In this document: positions 34,762 through 43,592 of the stretch, in pieces
Position numbering within the stretch: the stretch's first letter is position 1
Layout of the letters: every line of letters begins with the position of its first letter
Assembly (NCBI RefSeq): GCF_021390245.1
Contig: NZ_JAJUXH010000007.1
Coordinates: 1-64,000, forward strand
Source of the DNA: Dyadobacter sp. CY323
GTDB lineage: Bacteria > Bacteroidota > Bacteroidia > Cytophagales > Spirosomataceae
Direction: 5' to 3'
DNA length: 64,000 nucleotides
Position numbers and translations under genes: made by a program
Notes under the pieces: generated by a model
What the model was told of the DNA's origin: nothing
What the model saw: only the letters and a program-made list of their open reading frames with translations
Databases searched by the model: none

Positions 34762-35640
34762 ATGATTCTTAAAATTTTGAAATGGACCGGAATTGTTCTC
34801 GGTGCGATTGTCTTCATTCTTGTAACGGCATACATCAACGTCAGCATCAATGTGAATGGCCGCATGAATAAAACGTACACTTTTAGTGAAGAGGCTATAG
34901 AGATTCCGTCAGATAGTCTGACTCTTGCCCGCGGAAAACATCTGATCGCCATTAAGGGTTGTCAGGATTGTCATGGGACTGATTTGGGTGGAAAAATCAT
35001 GAACGACGATGGAGCCGTAGGCAGGCTTGTTGCCAGTAATCTTACAAAAGGTTCCGGTGGTTTGCCCGCAGATTACAGTGACTCGGATTGGCTCATGGCG
35101 CTTCGGCACGGTGTAAATAAACAAGGTAAGCCACTGATTTTCATGCCGTCACATGAAACCACCCTTCTTTCTCAGGAAGATATGTCTGCACTCATTGCCT
35201 ATTGCGGACGCGTTCCGGATGTGGACCGCGTGATGCCGAAGATTGATTTGGGGCCGGTTGCATTGGTGATGAGTTATCTGGATAAAACGCCATTATTATC
35301 TGTTGAAAAAATCGATCATAACAAGCCGATGGTCGCACAGGTAGATTCAAATGAAGGAATAGAACAGGGAAAATATTTGTCCATTTCCTGTTCAGGCTGC
35401 CACAGAAGTAATATGAAAGGTGGCGAGCCCCTGGCCCTGGGATTTCCTCCCGTGCCTGACATTAGCCGATCCGGACATGTCGGTAAATGGTCACAAGATC
35501 AATTCATTACAACTTTGACAACCGGTACTACTCCGGAAGGCCACATTCTCAAAAATGAAGATATGCCCTGGAAAATGACTGCGCAGTATACCCAAACAGA
35601 GCTCGCGTCACTTTATCAATATCTCCAGTCCATTGACTAA
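34762..35640 (+). CDS. Membrane-anchored di-heme cytochrome c
   Basis: 292 residues. An N-terminal transmembrane anchor (ILKWTGIVLGAIVFILVTAYI) is followed by two cytochrome c domains with CxxCH sites at C67-QDC-H and C210-SGC-H; each has a downstream Met/His-type ligand region (LIFMPSH, NEDMPWKMT). It likely carries electrons at the outer face of the inner membrane, resembling the cytochrome subunits that partner alcohol or sugar dehydrogenases, but no dehydrogenase gene is near. A long hairpin follows. Confidence 0.88.
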   Translation: MILKILKWTGIVLGAIVFILVTAYINVSINVNGRMNKTYTFSEEAIEIPSDSLTLARGKHLIAIKGCQDCHGTDLGGKIMNDDGAVGRLVASNLTKGSGGLPADYSDSDWLMALRHGVNKQGKPLIFMPSHETTLLSQEDMSALIAYCGRVPDVDRVMPKIDLGPVALVMSYLDKTPLLSVEKIDHNKPMVAQVDSNEGIEQGKYLSISCSGCHRSNMKGGEPLALGFPPVPDISRSGHVGKWSQDQFITTLTTGTTPEGHILKNEDMPWKMTAQYTQTELASLYQYLQSID

Positions 35641-35643
35641 AAG

Positions 35644-35679
35644 CATAACTGCCTGGATTTGAAAGTCCGGGCAGTTATG
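35644..35679. terminator. Hairpin between convergent cytochrome c and sulfurtransferase genes
   Basis: CATAACTGCCTGGA pairs with TCCGGGCAGTTATG (14 pairs, one G-U) around eight bases. On the minus strand it is followed by CTTTTAG, so it works best as terminator for the sulfurtransferase; it probably stops both transcripts. Confidence 0.65.
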
Positions 35680-35683
35680 AATA

Positions 35684-36523
35684 TCAGTTGTTTCCGATTG
35701 CGATCGGTTTATCGTTTCGCGACCATTCACTCCACGACCCTACATACAAACCCGCCCCATCAAAACCAGCCTCTGAAAGTGCAAGTAACGTGTGACAAGC
35801 CGTGACCCCGGAACCGCAATGCACAATCACATTTTCAATCTTCCGGTCTGCAATGGCCGACTTATACATTTCCCTCAACGCTTCCACGGATTTGAACTCT
35901 CCGCTTTCATCCAAATTGGATGTATAGGCAATATTGACCGCGCCTGGAATGTGTCCGGCTACCAGATCAATCGGTTCGCTTTCACCGATATACCGGTAAT
36001 GCTCCCGCACATCGATGACCATAAAATCCGGATCCGTAGAAATCTCAGAGATATGGTTCATGTCTACGGTTGGCAATTTCCATTCCGTTAACGGATAATT
36101 GGTTTCTGCGGGAGATCCGGGAATTTCCTGTGTAATCGGAAAATCAGCGGCTTTTAATGCATCCAAACCGCCACTCAGCACATACACGTTTTCATGCCCG
36201 GCTGCTTTGAGCATCCACCAGAATCGCGCGGCTGCATTTGCTCCTTTTTTATCGTCATAAACGACAACGGTCGAGCTTGGTGCAATGCCCAGTTTTCCAA
36301 GAAATGCGCTAAATGCGCCAGGCTCAGGCAACGGGTGTCTGCCGCCATTGGCCGCATTTTCGCCTTTTTCAGAAAGGTCCGTTTCGAGGTCTGCGAAAAG
36401 TGCATGTTCAAGATGCGCAGCTTTATACCTCTCAAAAGCATCTGCGCCACCCCTCGCATCGACGAAGATCACCTGCTCCTGGCTTGAAATGTCTTTTAGT
36501 TTTTGTGTGGTAATAATGTTCAT
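35684..36523 (-). CDS. Two-domain rhodanese, 3-mercaptopyruvate/thiosulfate sulfurtransferase type
   Basis: 279 residues from Met 36523; the open frame runs to 36715 but the 64 extra residues do not resemble the family. The inactive N-terminal rhodanese domain (VIFVDARGG, HALFADLETDLS) is followed by the active one with the catalytic Cys236 in HCGSGVTAC. CGSGVTA is the loop of mercaptopyruvate-type enzymes, although thiosulfate use is not excluded. It transfers sulfur from small thiols in the cytoplasm. Confidence 0.9.
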   Translation of the reverse strand: MNIITTQKLKDISSQEQVIFVDARGGADAFERYKAAHLEHALFADLETDLSEKGENAANGGRHPLPEPGAFSAFLGKLGIAPSSTVVVYDDKKGANAAARFWWMLKAAGHENVYVLSGGLDALKAADFPITQEIPGSPAETNYPLTEWKLPTVDMNHISEISTDPDFMVIDVREHYRYIGESEPIDLVAGHIPGAVNIAYTSNLDESGEFKSVEALREMYKSAIADRKIENVIVHCGSGVTACHTLLALSEAGFDGAGLYVGSWSEWSRNDKPIAIGNN

Positions 36524-36614
36524 AATGAATGGATAGCGATTGAATTTCATAAAGAAAGTGACTTTTACGGACAATTTGCGTCTAAAATATATCCATATCA
36601 AACTCAAATTGGGT

Positions 36615-36956
36615 ATGCCCCTTCTCCGCAACTGTTCACACGCATTGGTATCGTTAAGTAAAATTGAAAAATACCTACTTAAACCCGAATCATCCCGAAG
36701 GCCAGTCCAAAGCAAGATTTTTATTAAATTTGGGTATTCTGTCAGAAATAGTATTTCTCTTCAAACCGCCCTAATAAAAGTGGCTTGCGAAGGTAAAGTA
36801 GTGAAGCAAGAATACCGACCACCTTTCGGAACACGTGTTACGATGATCGGGAAATGCGAATCACCCGACAAACGAAATCCAAAGGTTCTAATCGGTTGGT
36901 TTTTTGATATGAACGATGACCAGAATATTCCCCGATTGATCACTGTAATTCCTTGA
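36615..36956 (+). CDS. DUF6883-like protein, candidate toxin of a two-gene module
   Basis: 113 residues from ATG 36615; a TTG at 36540 would add 25 residues rich in basic and hydrophobic residues that fit less well. The pattern IEKYLLKPES ... KIFIKFGYSVRN ... PFGTRVTMIGKC ... VLIGWFFDM ... PRLITVIP matches what I know of DUF6883, a short domain also seen at the ends of polymorphic toxins. A 65-residue DUF4926-like gene starts six bases after it. Toxin and antitoxin roles are inferred from this pairing, not shown. Confidence 0.65.
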   Translation: MPLLRNCSHALVSLSKIEKYLLKPESSRRPVQSKIFIKFGYSVRNSISLQTALIKVACEGKVVKQEYRPPFGTRVTMIGKCESPDKRNPKVLIGWFFDMNDDQNIPRLITVIP

Positions 36957-36962
36957 TAAAGT

Positions 36963-37160
36963 ATGATTAGCGAATTGGACAAAGTGGTGCTCACTGAAAA
37001 TATTTACAACTACGAGTTAAAAGTTGGGGATGTAGGAGCAATTGTGATGATTCACGGAGAAGATTTGGGATATGAAGTCGAGTTTATAGCGCTGGATGGC
37101 GACACGATCGCGGTGGAAACGTTAAACGCAAATCAAATACGCGCGATAAGGAAAGGATAA
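36963..37160 (+). CDS. DUF4926-like small protein, candidate partner/antidote
   Basis: 65 residues. Text such as ELDKVVLTENIYNYELKVGDVGAIVMI and VEFIALDGDTIAVETLNANQIRAI (read in pieces) matches the SH3-like DUF4926 family (DVVALTEDIPEHGLKKGDVGTVV type). It follows the DUF6883-like gene after six bases. I infer that it binds or neutralises that protein. Confidence 0.75.
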   Translation: MISELDKVVLTENIYNYELKVGDVGAIVMIHGEDLGYEVEFIALDGDTIAVETLNANQIRAIRKG

Positions 37161-37213
37161 ATAGCGCACGTTCGAAAGGTTCAACCTGTTATTTCTTAAT
37201 TACTAGTTTATTA

Positions 37214-38017
37214 ATGCTCCACTCTGAATTTCTTCCTGCGGATCTGGACCAGCTTCCGGCATTGCAACCCCCGACCTGGGGCGACCTTGTTCCCCGGTTT
37301 GCGTATTTTATTGAATCTGAATATTGCCGCCCCATTAAAATTTCTGAAAATGGCCAGGTGGTCGCGATTGGGACAAGCATCTATCATCAGGATACTGTTT
37401 GGCTTGCCTGCATTGTGGTTCATCCCGATCACCGCAACAAAGGTTTGGGGTTAACAATGACCAAGTCATTAATTCAGGACATCGATCAGGAACGGTATCA
37501 AACCATTTATCTCGATGCGACTGACTTCGGATACCCTGTTTACTTGAAATTGAATTTCGGGGTGGAAATGGCGTATGGGCATTTTTCTAGAAAGGAGCCT
37601 CTTTCTTCTTCTTCTTCATTATCAGAAAAAATTCTTCCATTTTCAGAGGAGTATAAAAATCAGATCTTCGAACTCGACCGGCAGGTTTCGGGCGAAGATC
37701 GCCGCGGCGTACTATCCGATTTTATAGGATCGGCATACTTGTATATGGAAGAATCACGCGTACTGGGATACTATATTCCGGATTGGGGCGATGGGCCTGT
37801 CCTGGCAATCGACGATGTTGCCGGGATTGAGTTGTTGCGAATGCACATTCAGCGAGCTGGTACCGCCATTTTACCGATCGATAATAAATCGGCCATTCAA
37901 TTTCTTGAAGCGAATGGATTTCAACAACTCCGGTTTTCCCGTAGAATGGTTTTAGGTAAAAAACGGGATTGGAAAGCAGATAAAATTTTCAACCGGATTA
38001 GTGGGCAATTAGGTTAA
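37214..38017 (+). CDS. GNAT-family N-acetyltransferase, two-domain
   Basis: 267 residues. The first about 140 residues are a GNAT domain with the acetyl-CoA motif VVHPDHRNKGLGLTMTKSLI and a later YLKLNFG segment. The second half (about 150-260) resembles the N-myristoyl/GNAT-like C-terminal domain seen in Acetyltransf_18 proteins (AIQFLEANGFQQLRFSRRMVLG). Five consecutive TTC-type Ser codons join the domains. The acceptor is unknown. Its TAA is directly followed by the stop of the convergent gene. Confidence 0.86.
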   Translation: MLHSEFLPADLDQLPALQPPTWGDLVPRFAYFIESEYCRPIKISENGQVVAIGTSIYHQDTVWLACIVVHPDHRNKGLGLTMTKSLIQDIDQERYQTIYLDATDFGYPVYLKLNFGVEMAYGHFSRKEPLSSSSSLSEKILPFSEEYKNQIFELDRQVSGEDRRGVLSDFIGSAYLYMEESRVLGYYIPDWGDGPVLAIDDVAGIELLRMHIQRAGTAILPIDNKSAIQFLEANGFQQLRFSRRMVLGKKRDWKADKIFNRISGQLG

Positions 38018-38767
38018 TCACCTCAGATTCAAGTCACTGATTTTCGAAAACTCGGTGTGAGGGGCCATTTCCCGGATAATGCCTTTTTTATCAACCAATA
38101 TAAAAAATGGCGTTTCACTAATTTTATAGCGGTGATTAAAACCATATGAATCGGGCACCGGAACGAAGCCGCAATTCCGTTTTGGAATCGCTTCTAAGCA
38201 TTCTTCCGACGTATTCAGTGTGGTCCCGAGCGAGACAATTTCAATTCCCTTTCTTTTATTTTCATCAATAAAATTGGAAATCACTTTGGTACTGGCCAGC
38301 GTGTAAAGTGGTTTTTCATATTTAACCCAAAATCCGAGCAGAATATATTTTCCCCGCAACTTTTCCGAATTGTATTCCTTTCCGTCCAAACCCTTCATAA
38401 TGAATGGAGGCAGCGGTTCCCCTATCTCGGGCATTAAATCGGAATTCTGCATCACCGCCCCATTTTCCTGAATCTGCAACTGACTTCTTTTAATCAATTC
38501 GAATGATGACGGTTTCCCGTATTTGTCAAAAATAGGCTGCGTTTTATACACCCCCGGATTTCGCCTAAGCAACTCATCATAAGCTTCGTAACTGATTTTC
38601 TTGCCGGTCGAATGGTTGATAATGACGGTTTCACGGTTCATTACAAACTGCTGACTTACTTTTCCATTGTACCGGGTTACTTTGGGTTCGGGTGGCTGAC
38701 CGTTTGAAATGTAAAAGGAAAGAGTAAAAATGAGAAAAGTAAAAATCTCAGTTTTATTGAAATTCAT
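38018..38767 (-). CDS. Exported thioredoxin-fold (TlpA/AhpC-like) protein without the CxxC site
   Basis: 249 residues from Met 38767, which begins a signal peptide (MNFNKTEIFTFLIFTLSFYI); the frame is open to 38872. The C-terminal domain has redoxin text: GEPLPPFIMKGLDGKEYNSEKLRGKYILLGFW, SYGFNHRYKISETPFFILVDKKGII in pieces, including the cis-Pro region (ETPFFILVD). Where the active-site WCxxC should be it reads FWVKYEKPLY, so both cysteines are missing. It is unlikely to be a thiol oxidoreductase and may be a binding protein or a decayed copy. Confidence 0.8.
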   Translation of the reverse strand: MNFNKTEIFTFLIFTLSFYISNGQPPEPKVTRYNGKVSQQFVMNRETVIINHSTGKKISYEAYDELLRRNPGVYKTQPIFDKYGKPSSFELIKRSQLQIQENGAVMQNSDLMPEIGEPLPPFIMKGLDGKEYNSEKLRGKYILLGFWVKYEKPLYTLASTKVISNFIDENKRKGIEIVSLGTTLNTSEECLEAIPKRNCGFVPVPDSYGFNHRYKISETPFFILVDKKGIIREMAPHTEFSKISDLNLR

Positions 38768-38908
38768 GTGGAACGGTTTTATTAAGATTTTGATTGTATT
38801 AGTATCAAAAGTTTGATATTTTGCATCACAAATTCTGACTCGCGGCGTTGATATAACTGTGGAGCTTGTCAAAATATTTTAACAAAAATAAAAAATTGAA
38901 TCAAGGAT

Positions 38909-40165
38909 ATGTTTGAGCGGATTCGTGAGAAGTTGGAGATTTTAGCAGACGCCGCCAAATACGACGTATCTTGCTCATCCAGTGGAAGTAATCGAAAAAA
39001 TGAAAACAAGGGCCTGGGCGATGCCTATGGAACCGGAATTTGTCACTCGTACACAGAAGACGGCAGGTGCGTTTCTCTTCTGAAGATTTTGCTGACCAAC
39101 CACTGCATTTTCGATTGTGCCTTTTGTGTGTCCCGTCGGAGTAATGACATTAAACGGGCTGCATTCACGGTAGAAGAAGTCGTTGAGTTAACTATGAATT
39201 TTTATCGCAGAAATTACATTGAAGGGCTTTTTCTAAGTTCCGGCATATTCAAAAACGCCGACTACACGATGGAAAGGCTTGTCAGGATTGTAAAAAAACT
39301 GCGGAATGAGGAGCGATTCAATGGATATATCCACCTGAAAACGATTCCCGGCGCCAGTGAAGAATTGCTGAAAGAAGCCGGAATGTACGCGGACAGAATG
39401 AGTATCAATCTCGAAATGCCGACTGAAACCGGATTGAAATTATTGGCCCCTGAAAAATCACATGAAGAAGTTAAGAAACCTCTGAATTACATTCAAAAGA
39501 ATATAAATCAATTTTCGGACGAAAAAGCATTGATTAAGAGTGTCCCGAAATTCGTCCCGGCCGGGCAGAGTACTCAGATTGTGATTGGGGCCACACCCGA
39601 TACCGACAAGGAAATCATGGATACGGCCAATGCATTCTACAAAAATTTCTCACTGAAACGGGTTTATTATTCGGGCTATATTCCAATTAGTAATGATAAC
39701 AGGTTACCCGTGATCGGCACGCAGCCGCCATTGATCCGCGAAAACCGGTTGTACCAGGCCGACTGGCTGATGCGGTTTTATGGTTTTAATGTCCAGGAAA
39801 TTTTAAATGATGCACACCCGAATCTCGAAGCGGATGTGGACCCTAAATTGAGCTGGGCATTGAGAAATCTGGACCGTTTTCCAGTGGACGTCAATACCGC
39901 AGACTATCATATGATTCTGCGTGTTCCGGGAATCGGCGTGGCCTCCGCATTAAAAATCGTTCAGGCAAGAAAATTCGGGAGATTATATCAGGACAATCTC
40001 AAAAAAATAGGAATCTCATACAACAAGGCAAAACATTTTATCCGCTTTGCAGATAGTCCGGTGCAATTGAAGGATTTTGAATCCGGGCACATCAAAGGAT
40101 TGATTTTAGCAGAAAGTCAGAGCAAATATCAGAGGGTCGCAGCCAATCAACTTTCTATTTTCTAA
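38909..40165 (+). CDS. Radical SAM protein, putative DNA modification/repair (UDG-linked, TIGR03916 type)
   Basis: 418 residues. The radical SAM cluster C66-xxx-C70-xx-C73 (NHCIFDCAFC) follows an unusual N-terminal about 60 residues with extra Cys (SCSSSGSN, GTGICHSY). A helix-hairpin-helix region (VDVNTADYHMILRVPGIG, ALKIVQARKFGRLY; about 325-365) indicates DNA binding. This domain set is the one named putative DNA modification/repair radical SAM protein. Its stop and the next gene's start share TAATG, so the two are translationally coupled. The reaction is not known. Confidence 0.9.
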   Translation: MFERIREKLEILADAAKYDVSCSSSGSNRKNENKGLGDAYGTGICHSYTEDGRCVSLLKILLTNHCIFDCAFCVSRRSNDIKRAAFTVEEVVELTMNFYRRNYIEGLFLSSGIFKNADYTMERLVRIVKKLRNEERFNGYIHLKTIPGASEELLKEAGMYADRMSINLEMPTETGLKLLAPEKSHEEVKKPLNYIQKNINQFSDEKALIKSVPKFVPAGQSTQIVIGATPDTDKEIMDTANAFYKNFSLKRVYYSGYIPISNDNRLPVIGTQPPLIRENRLYQADWLMRFYGFNVQEILNDAHPNLEADVDPKLSWALRNLDRFPVDVNTADYHMILRVPGIGVASALKIVQARKFGRLYQDNLKKIGISYNKAKHFIRFADSPVQLKDFESGHIKGLILAESQSKYQRVAANQLSIF

Positions 40166-40935
40166 TGGAAACGTTCATTTTTGATGGCACGCTCGAAGGT
40201 TTACTGACATCGATCTTTTATTGTTACCAACGAAAATCCGGTACTGTAAAGCTGATTAACAAGGATTATCATTTGCCGGATGTCTTTCAAACGAACTTTC
40301 TGGTGGTCAGTGACGATGAAAAAGGCCGGAGAGTGTGGGAAGGGTTGAAGAAAAAGCTTGATAAAGAATGGCTGCTGCGATTTTACCAATCTTATTTGTC
40401 CGAACAGCCGGAGACATTTCAGCATCTGTTCAATTTTGCAAGATATATCATCGATAACCCGGCAGGCGCAGAACATAATTTTGGAAATCCGCATGTGCTG
40501 GCCATATCACAAATGGCGCAGAAAGTGCATCGCGAAAAACATCGGATGGAGGCATTTATCCGGTTCCAAAAAACGGCTGATGAAATTTTTTATGCCCACA
40601 TCGAGCCGGATTTCAACGTGCTACCTCTGCTCACCGAGCACTTCCAAAACCGGTATGCAGACCAGAAATGGATAATTTACGATTTGAAACGAAAATATGG
40701 ATTGTTTTACGACCTCGAAAAAGTGGAGGAGGTAGCATTCGATTTTTCGGCTGAAATGTCGCCAAATTTAAATGCTTTACCCTCCCGACTTCTTGATCCG
40801 AAAGAAGAACTTTACAGTGTTTTGTGGAAAGACTATTTTCGAAGTACCAACATTCCTACCCGCAAAAATATGAAGTTGCACATCCGGCATGTCCCCAAAC
40901 GTTACTGGAAATATCTGTCCGAAAAGCAGCAATAA
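40165..40935 (+). CDS. TIGR03915-type partner of the radical SAM DNA protein
   Basis: 256 residues starting one base inside the radical SAM stop. The sequence (MFIFDGTLEGLLTSIFYCYQ-like start, AHIEPDFNVLPLLTEHF, WIIYDLKRKYGLFYDL, AEMSPNLNAL, LYSVLWKDYFRSTNIPTRKN in pieces, RHVPKRYWKYLSEK) matches the conserved protein that accompanies the radical SAM gene; in other bacteria it is often fused to a uracil-DNA glycosylase domain. No glycosylase domain is attached here. It has been treated as a DNA metabolism protein of unknown activity. Confidence 0.87.
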   Translation: METFIFDGTLEGLLTSIFYCYQRKSGTVKLINKDYHLPDVFQTNFLVVSDDEKGRRVWEGLKKKLDKEWLLRFYQSYLSEQPETFQHLFNFARYIIDNPAGAEHNFGNPHVLAISQMAQKVHREKHRMEAFIRFQKTADEIFYAHIEPDFNVLPLLTEHFQNRYADQKWIIYDLKRKYGLFYDLEKVEEVAFDFSAEMSPNLNALPSRLLDPKEELYSVLWKDYFRSTNIPTRKNMKLHIRHVPKRYWKYLSEKQQ

Positions 40936-40942
40936 GTAAGAT

Positions 40943-42763
40943 TTACTTCATTTTACTTCCCAGCCAATCCTGTCTGAATTTCTGCATTTCGGCGGTTACC
41001 GGCTGGTTGATATCCTCGTTCAACTCAACAACAAACCGGGGATTTTCCGCGAATGTAATGGTAGCAGAATTTTGTTGGTCGCGGTGACGATACGTAACCG
41101 TAACCTTTTCACCAGGTTTATGACCTTTCAAAATGGCTGTCAGTTCCGCCTGCGTACCCGTAGGTTTTCCGTCCACACTGATAATCTGATTGTCGATATC
41201 TAGTCCGGCATCGTATAAAGGTGTTCCAATGATGGTGTTTGAAATAATGGTCAGTTCGGTTCCCTCTTTATAGCGAACATCTCCGATCCACGCTTGTCCC
41301 TCAAATTGCTTTTTCAGCGACAATCCGGCCATTCGGAGCAATGGAGCATAATTAAATGCTTCATGTCCGTTTACATATTTTGCAAAAAAACCCTCCGCGA
41401 AGGCTTTGTCTTTCGCATAACTTTCGAGTACTTTTTGAAGGTCTGAAACCGTATAGGCTACTTCCGGTTTGCCATGTTTTTGCCAAACCAGTTTCATAAA
41501 GCCATCAAGGTTCAGGCCTTTTGCGCGCAGTTCCAGGTCAAGTGCCAGCGCGATGGACGCGCCATACGGGTAATAAGAAGTATAGGTATTCGGGTAGTTC
41601 GTTTTGTCGATCGCCACTCCGGCGTCGACAAAAACCGCCTGGCAACTCGCCTGAACGGGTGAAATGCGTTTTGCGCCAGCCGTATTTTCTTTTGTGTTGA
41701 CGAGAGAAGTAAGTGTGCGGCAATATTCTTTTGGCGAATCAAAACCGGCACGTTCGAGAATCAGGTCACCGTAATATTGTGTAAATCCCTCGGCGAACCA
41801 TAGCTCGAAGCTCATATTACTTTTCTCAAAATTAAACGGCTCCAAGCTTTTAGGCCTGATCCGCTCGACATTCCAGGTATGAAAAAATTCATGAGAGAAC
41901 ACACCCAGCAGATTGTTATCGCCTGTAAATGCTGTTGGAATGGAGATCATCGTACTGTTCCGGTGTTCCATCCCATCGCCCCGCACGTATGGATTAATGC
42001 TGGCAAGGAAGGTGTAACTTGCTACATCAAAGGTTGGAAATTCACCAAAAACCGTTTGCGCCTCCTGAGTTACCTTCTTTACTTTTGCCGCAAACTCATC
42101 TGCTTTTGCATCCGTTGTTGTAGCTTCCAAAGCCAGCCTGAAATTCGATTTTTTACCTCCCCCATTGTCCAGTGCCCATCCTTTTACGAATAAATTACCA
42201 ATCTTGGTTGGCGAGTCCAGAAAATATTGCAGGTCCGGTGCCGTGAAAATTGTTACATTTTTGGTTGGCATTAATTGGGTAGCGATCGTCCATTCGTTTC
42301 CTTCCGGCAAATTAAATTTAACCTCAATCGGTGCCTTTTGTAATTCCTTCACCCACATAAAAGTCGCCGGCATGTTCAGATGCACACTCGCCGGATCGAT
42401 TCCCGCATAGGTCCCATCCGCATGGTTTGCATACAATGTATAGGAGACTTTTACAGATCCGTTTACGCCGGAAATTTGGTAAACATCACCGTCAATCCGC
42501 TGAACCGGCAGGGCTTTGCCCGATTGATCCTCCGCTACCACATCATAAATGTTCTTTCCATATTCATGGGTCGCATACCGGCCCGGCGACGATCTGCTCA
42601 TGCGAAAAGTCAATTGCTGCTGAGATGCTTCCGAAACGGTCAGTGAGATGCGGGCTTCGTGGTGCGCGATATTTGGGAAAGAAACATCGTAACTGATTTT
42701 CTGGCCAAATAGCGAGCCGCTAATAACTTGAAAGCCAACAATAAAGAGTATTTTTTTTAACAT
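40943..42763 (-). CDS. M61-family metallopeptidase with PDZ domain
   Basis: 606 residues with a signal peptide (MLKKILFIVGFQVISGSLFG). After an N-terminal beta domain comes the zinc site H291-E-F-F-H295 (HEFFHTWNVERIRP) and the downstream Glu in LWFAEGFTQYYGD, the M61 (glycyl aminopeptidase) signature. A PDZ domain (about 500-580: SLKKQFEGQAWIGDVRYKEG ... GLDIDNQIISVDG) ends the protein. Expected to act in the periplasm. It is convergent with the radical SAM operon and divergent from the DUF1080 gene. Confidence 0.92.
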   Translation of the reverse strand: MLKKILFIVGFQVISGSLFGQKISYDVSFPNIAHHEARISLTVSEASQQQLTFRMSRSSPGRYATHEYGKNIYDVVAEDQSGKALPVQRIDGDVYQISGVNGSVKVSYTLYANHADGTYAGIDPASVHLNMPATFMWVKELQKAPIEVKFNLPEGNEWTIATQLMPTKNVTIFTAPDLQYFLDSPTKIGNLFVKGWALDNGGGKKSNFRLALEATTTDAKADEFAAKVKKVTQEAQTVFGEFPTFDVASYTFLASINPYVRGDGMEHRNSTMISIPTAFTGDNNLLGVFSHEFFHTWNVERIRPKSLEPFNFEKSNMSFELWFAEGFTQYYGDLILERAGFDSPKEYCRTLTSLVNTKENTAGAKRISPVQASCQAVFVDAGVAIDKTNYPNTYTSYYPYGASIALALDLELRAKGLNLDGFMKLVWQKHGKPEVAYTVSDLQKVLESYAKDKAFAEGFFAKYVNGHEAFNYAPLLRMAGLSLKKQFEGQAWIGDVRYKEGTELTIISNTIIGTPLYDAGLDIDNQIISVDGKPTGTQAELTAILKGHKPGEKVTVTYRHRDQQNSATITFAENPRFVVELNEDINQPVTAEMQKFRQDWLGSKMK

Positions 42764-42905
42764 GATACCGGGTTAATAAGTTAATGCTGCCTGACCAATT
42801 TAACCCATTCCATTCACAATTTCCAAACCGATACCCGGAGTAAGCGTATTATTGCTTAATTTTTCCACCTGAATTCCATTAAAACTTAACAATGTCTAGA
42901 CCCGC

Positions 42906-43592
42906 ATGAAAAAACTGTTATTCCTGGCTGCATTCACATTCCTTTTAAACGAATCTTCCAAAGCACAATCCAAATCCATTTTCAATGGGAAAGATTTGAA
43001 AGGATGGCACGTCGACGTTCCTGAAATGGACAAAGACAAGTCTGTAAAAAGCCCCTTTCTGGTTCGCAATGGATTATTGGTGAGTTTAGGTGCGCCGGGT
43101 GGACATTTGATTACCGATGCGCAATACGAGAATTTCAGATGGACCTTTCAGTATCGTTTTGCCGGAAAGCCGGGAAATTGCGGCGCACTGGTATTTGTAT
43201 CCACTCACCGGGCGTTATATGAAATGTTCCCCAAATCAATTGAAGTTCAAATGATGAACCAGAATGCAGGTGATTTTTGGTGCATCCAGGAGGATATAAC
43301 TGTTCCGGATATGGAAAAAAGACGTGGCCCGAAAGAAAAATGGGGCGTGAATGGAGACAAGCTGCGCCGCATTCCAAACCTGACCGACGGAACCGAAAAG
43401 CCATTGGGCGAGTGGAATTCCATGGTGATCGAATGTGTTAAAAATTCGATCAAGGTGTGGCTGAATGGCGAAATGGTCAATCATGGGTACAATGCGACCG
43501 CCTCAAAAGGTCAGATCGCAGTACAATCGGAAGGTTCGGAAGTTGAGTTCAGGGAAATGCAGATTACGCCTATTAAAACACTAACCAAATAA
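42906..43592 (+). CDS. Secreted DUF1080 (3-keto-disaccharide hydrolase-like) protein
   Basis: 228 residues with a signal peptide (MKKLLFLAAFTFLLNESSKA). The concanavalin-like DUF1080 pattern is clear: IFNGKDLKGWHVD, NGLLVSLG, FRWTFQYRFAGKPGNCGALVF in pieces, KSIEVQMMNQNAGDFW, GEWNSMVIECVKNSIKVWLNGEMVN in pieces, GQIAVQSEGSEVEFREM. Some members hydrolyse 3-keto-glycosides. Its stop overlaps the lspA start (TAATG), so the two are co-translated although they have no obvious functional link. Confidence 0.9.
   Translation: MKKLLFLAAFTFLLNESSKAQSKSIFNGKDLKGWHVDVPEMDKDKSVKSPFLVRNGLLVSLGAPGGHLITDAQYENFRWTFQYRFAGKPGNCGALVFVSTHRALYEMFPKSIEVQMMNQNAGDFWCIQEDITVPDMEKRRGPKEKWGVNGDKLRRIPNLTDGTEKPLGEWNSMVIECVKNSIKVWLNGEMVNHGYNATASKGQIAVQSEGSEVEFREMQITPIKTLTK

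Noticed and set aside
37602..37618. TTC trinucleotide run as a phase-variable site
   Set aside because: The unit is three bases, so slippage would only change the number of Ser residues between two domains.
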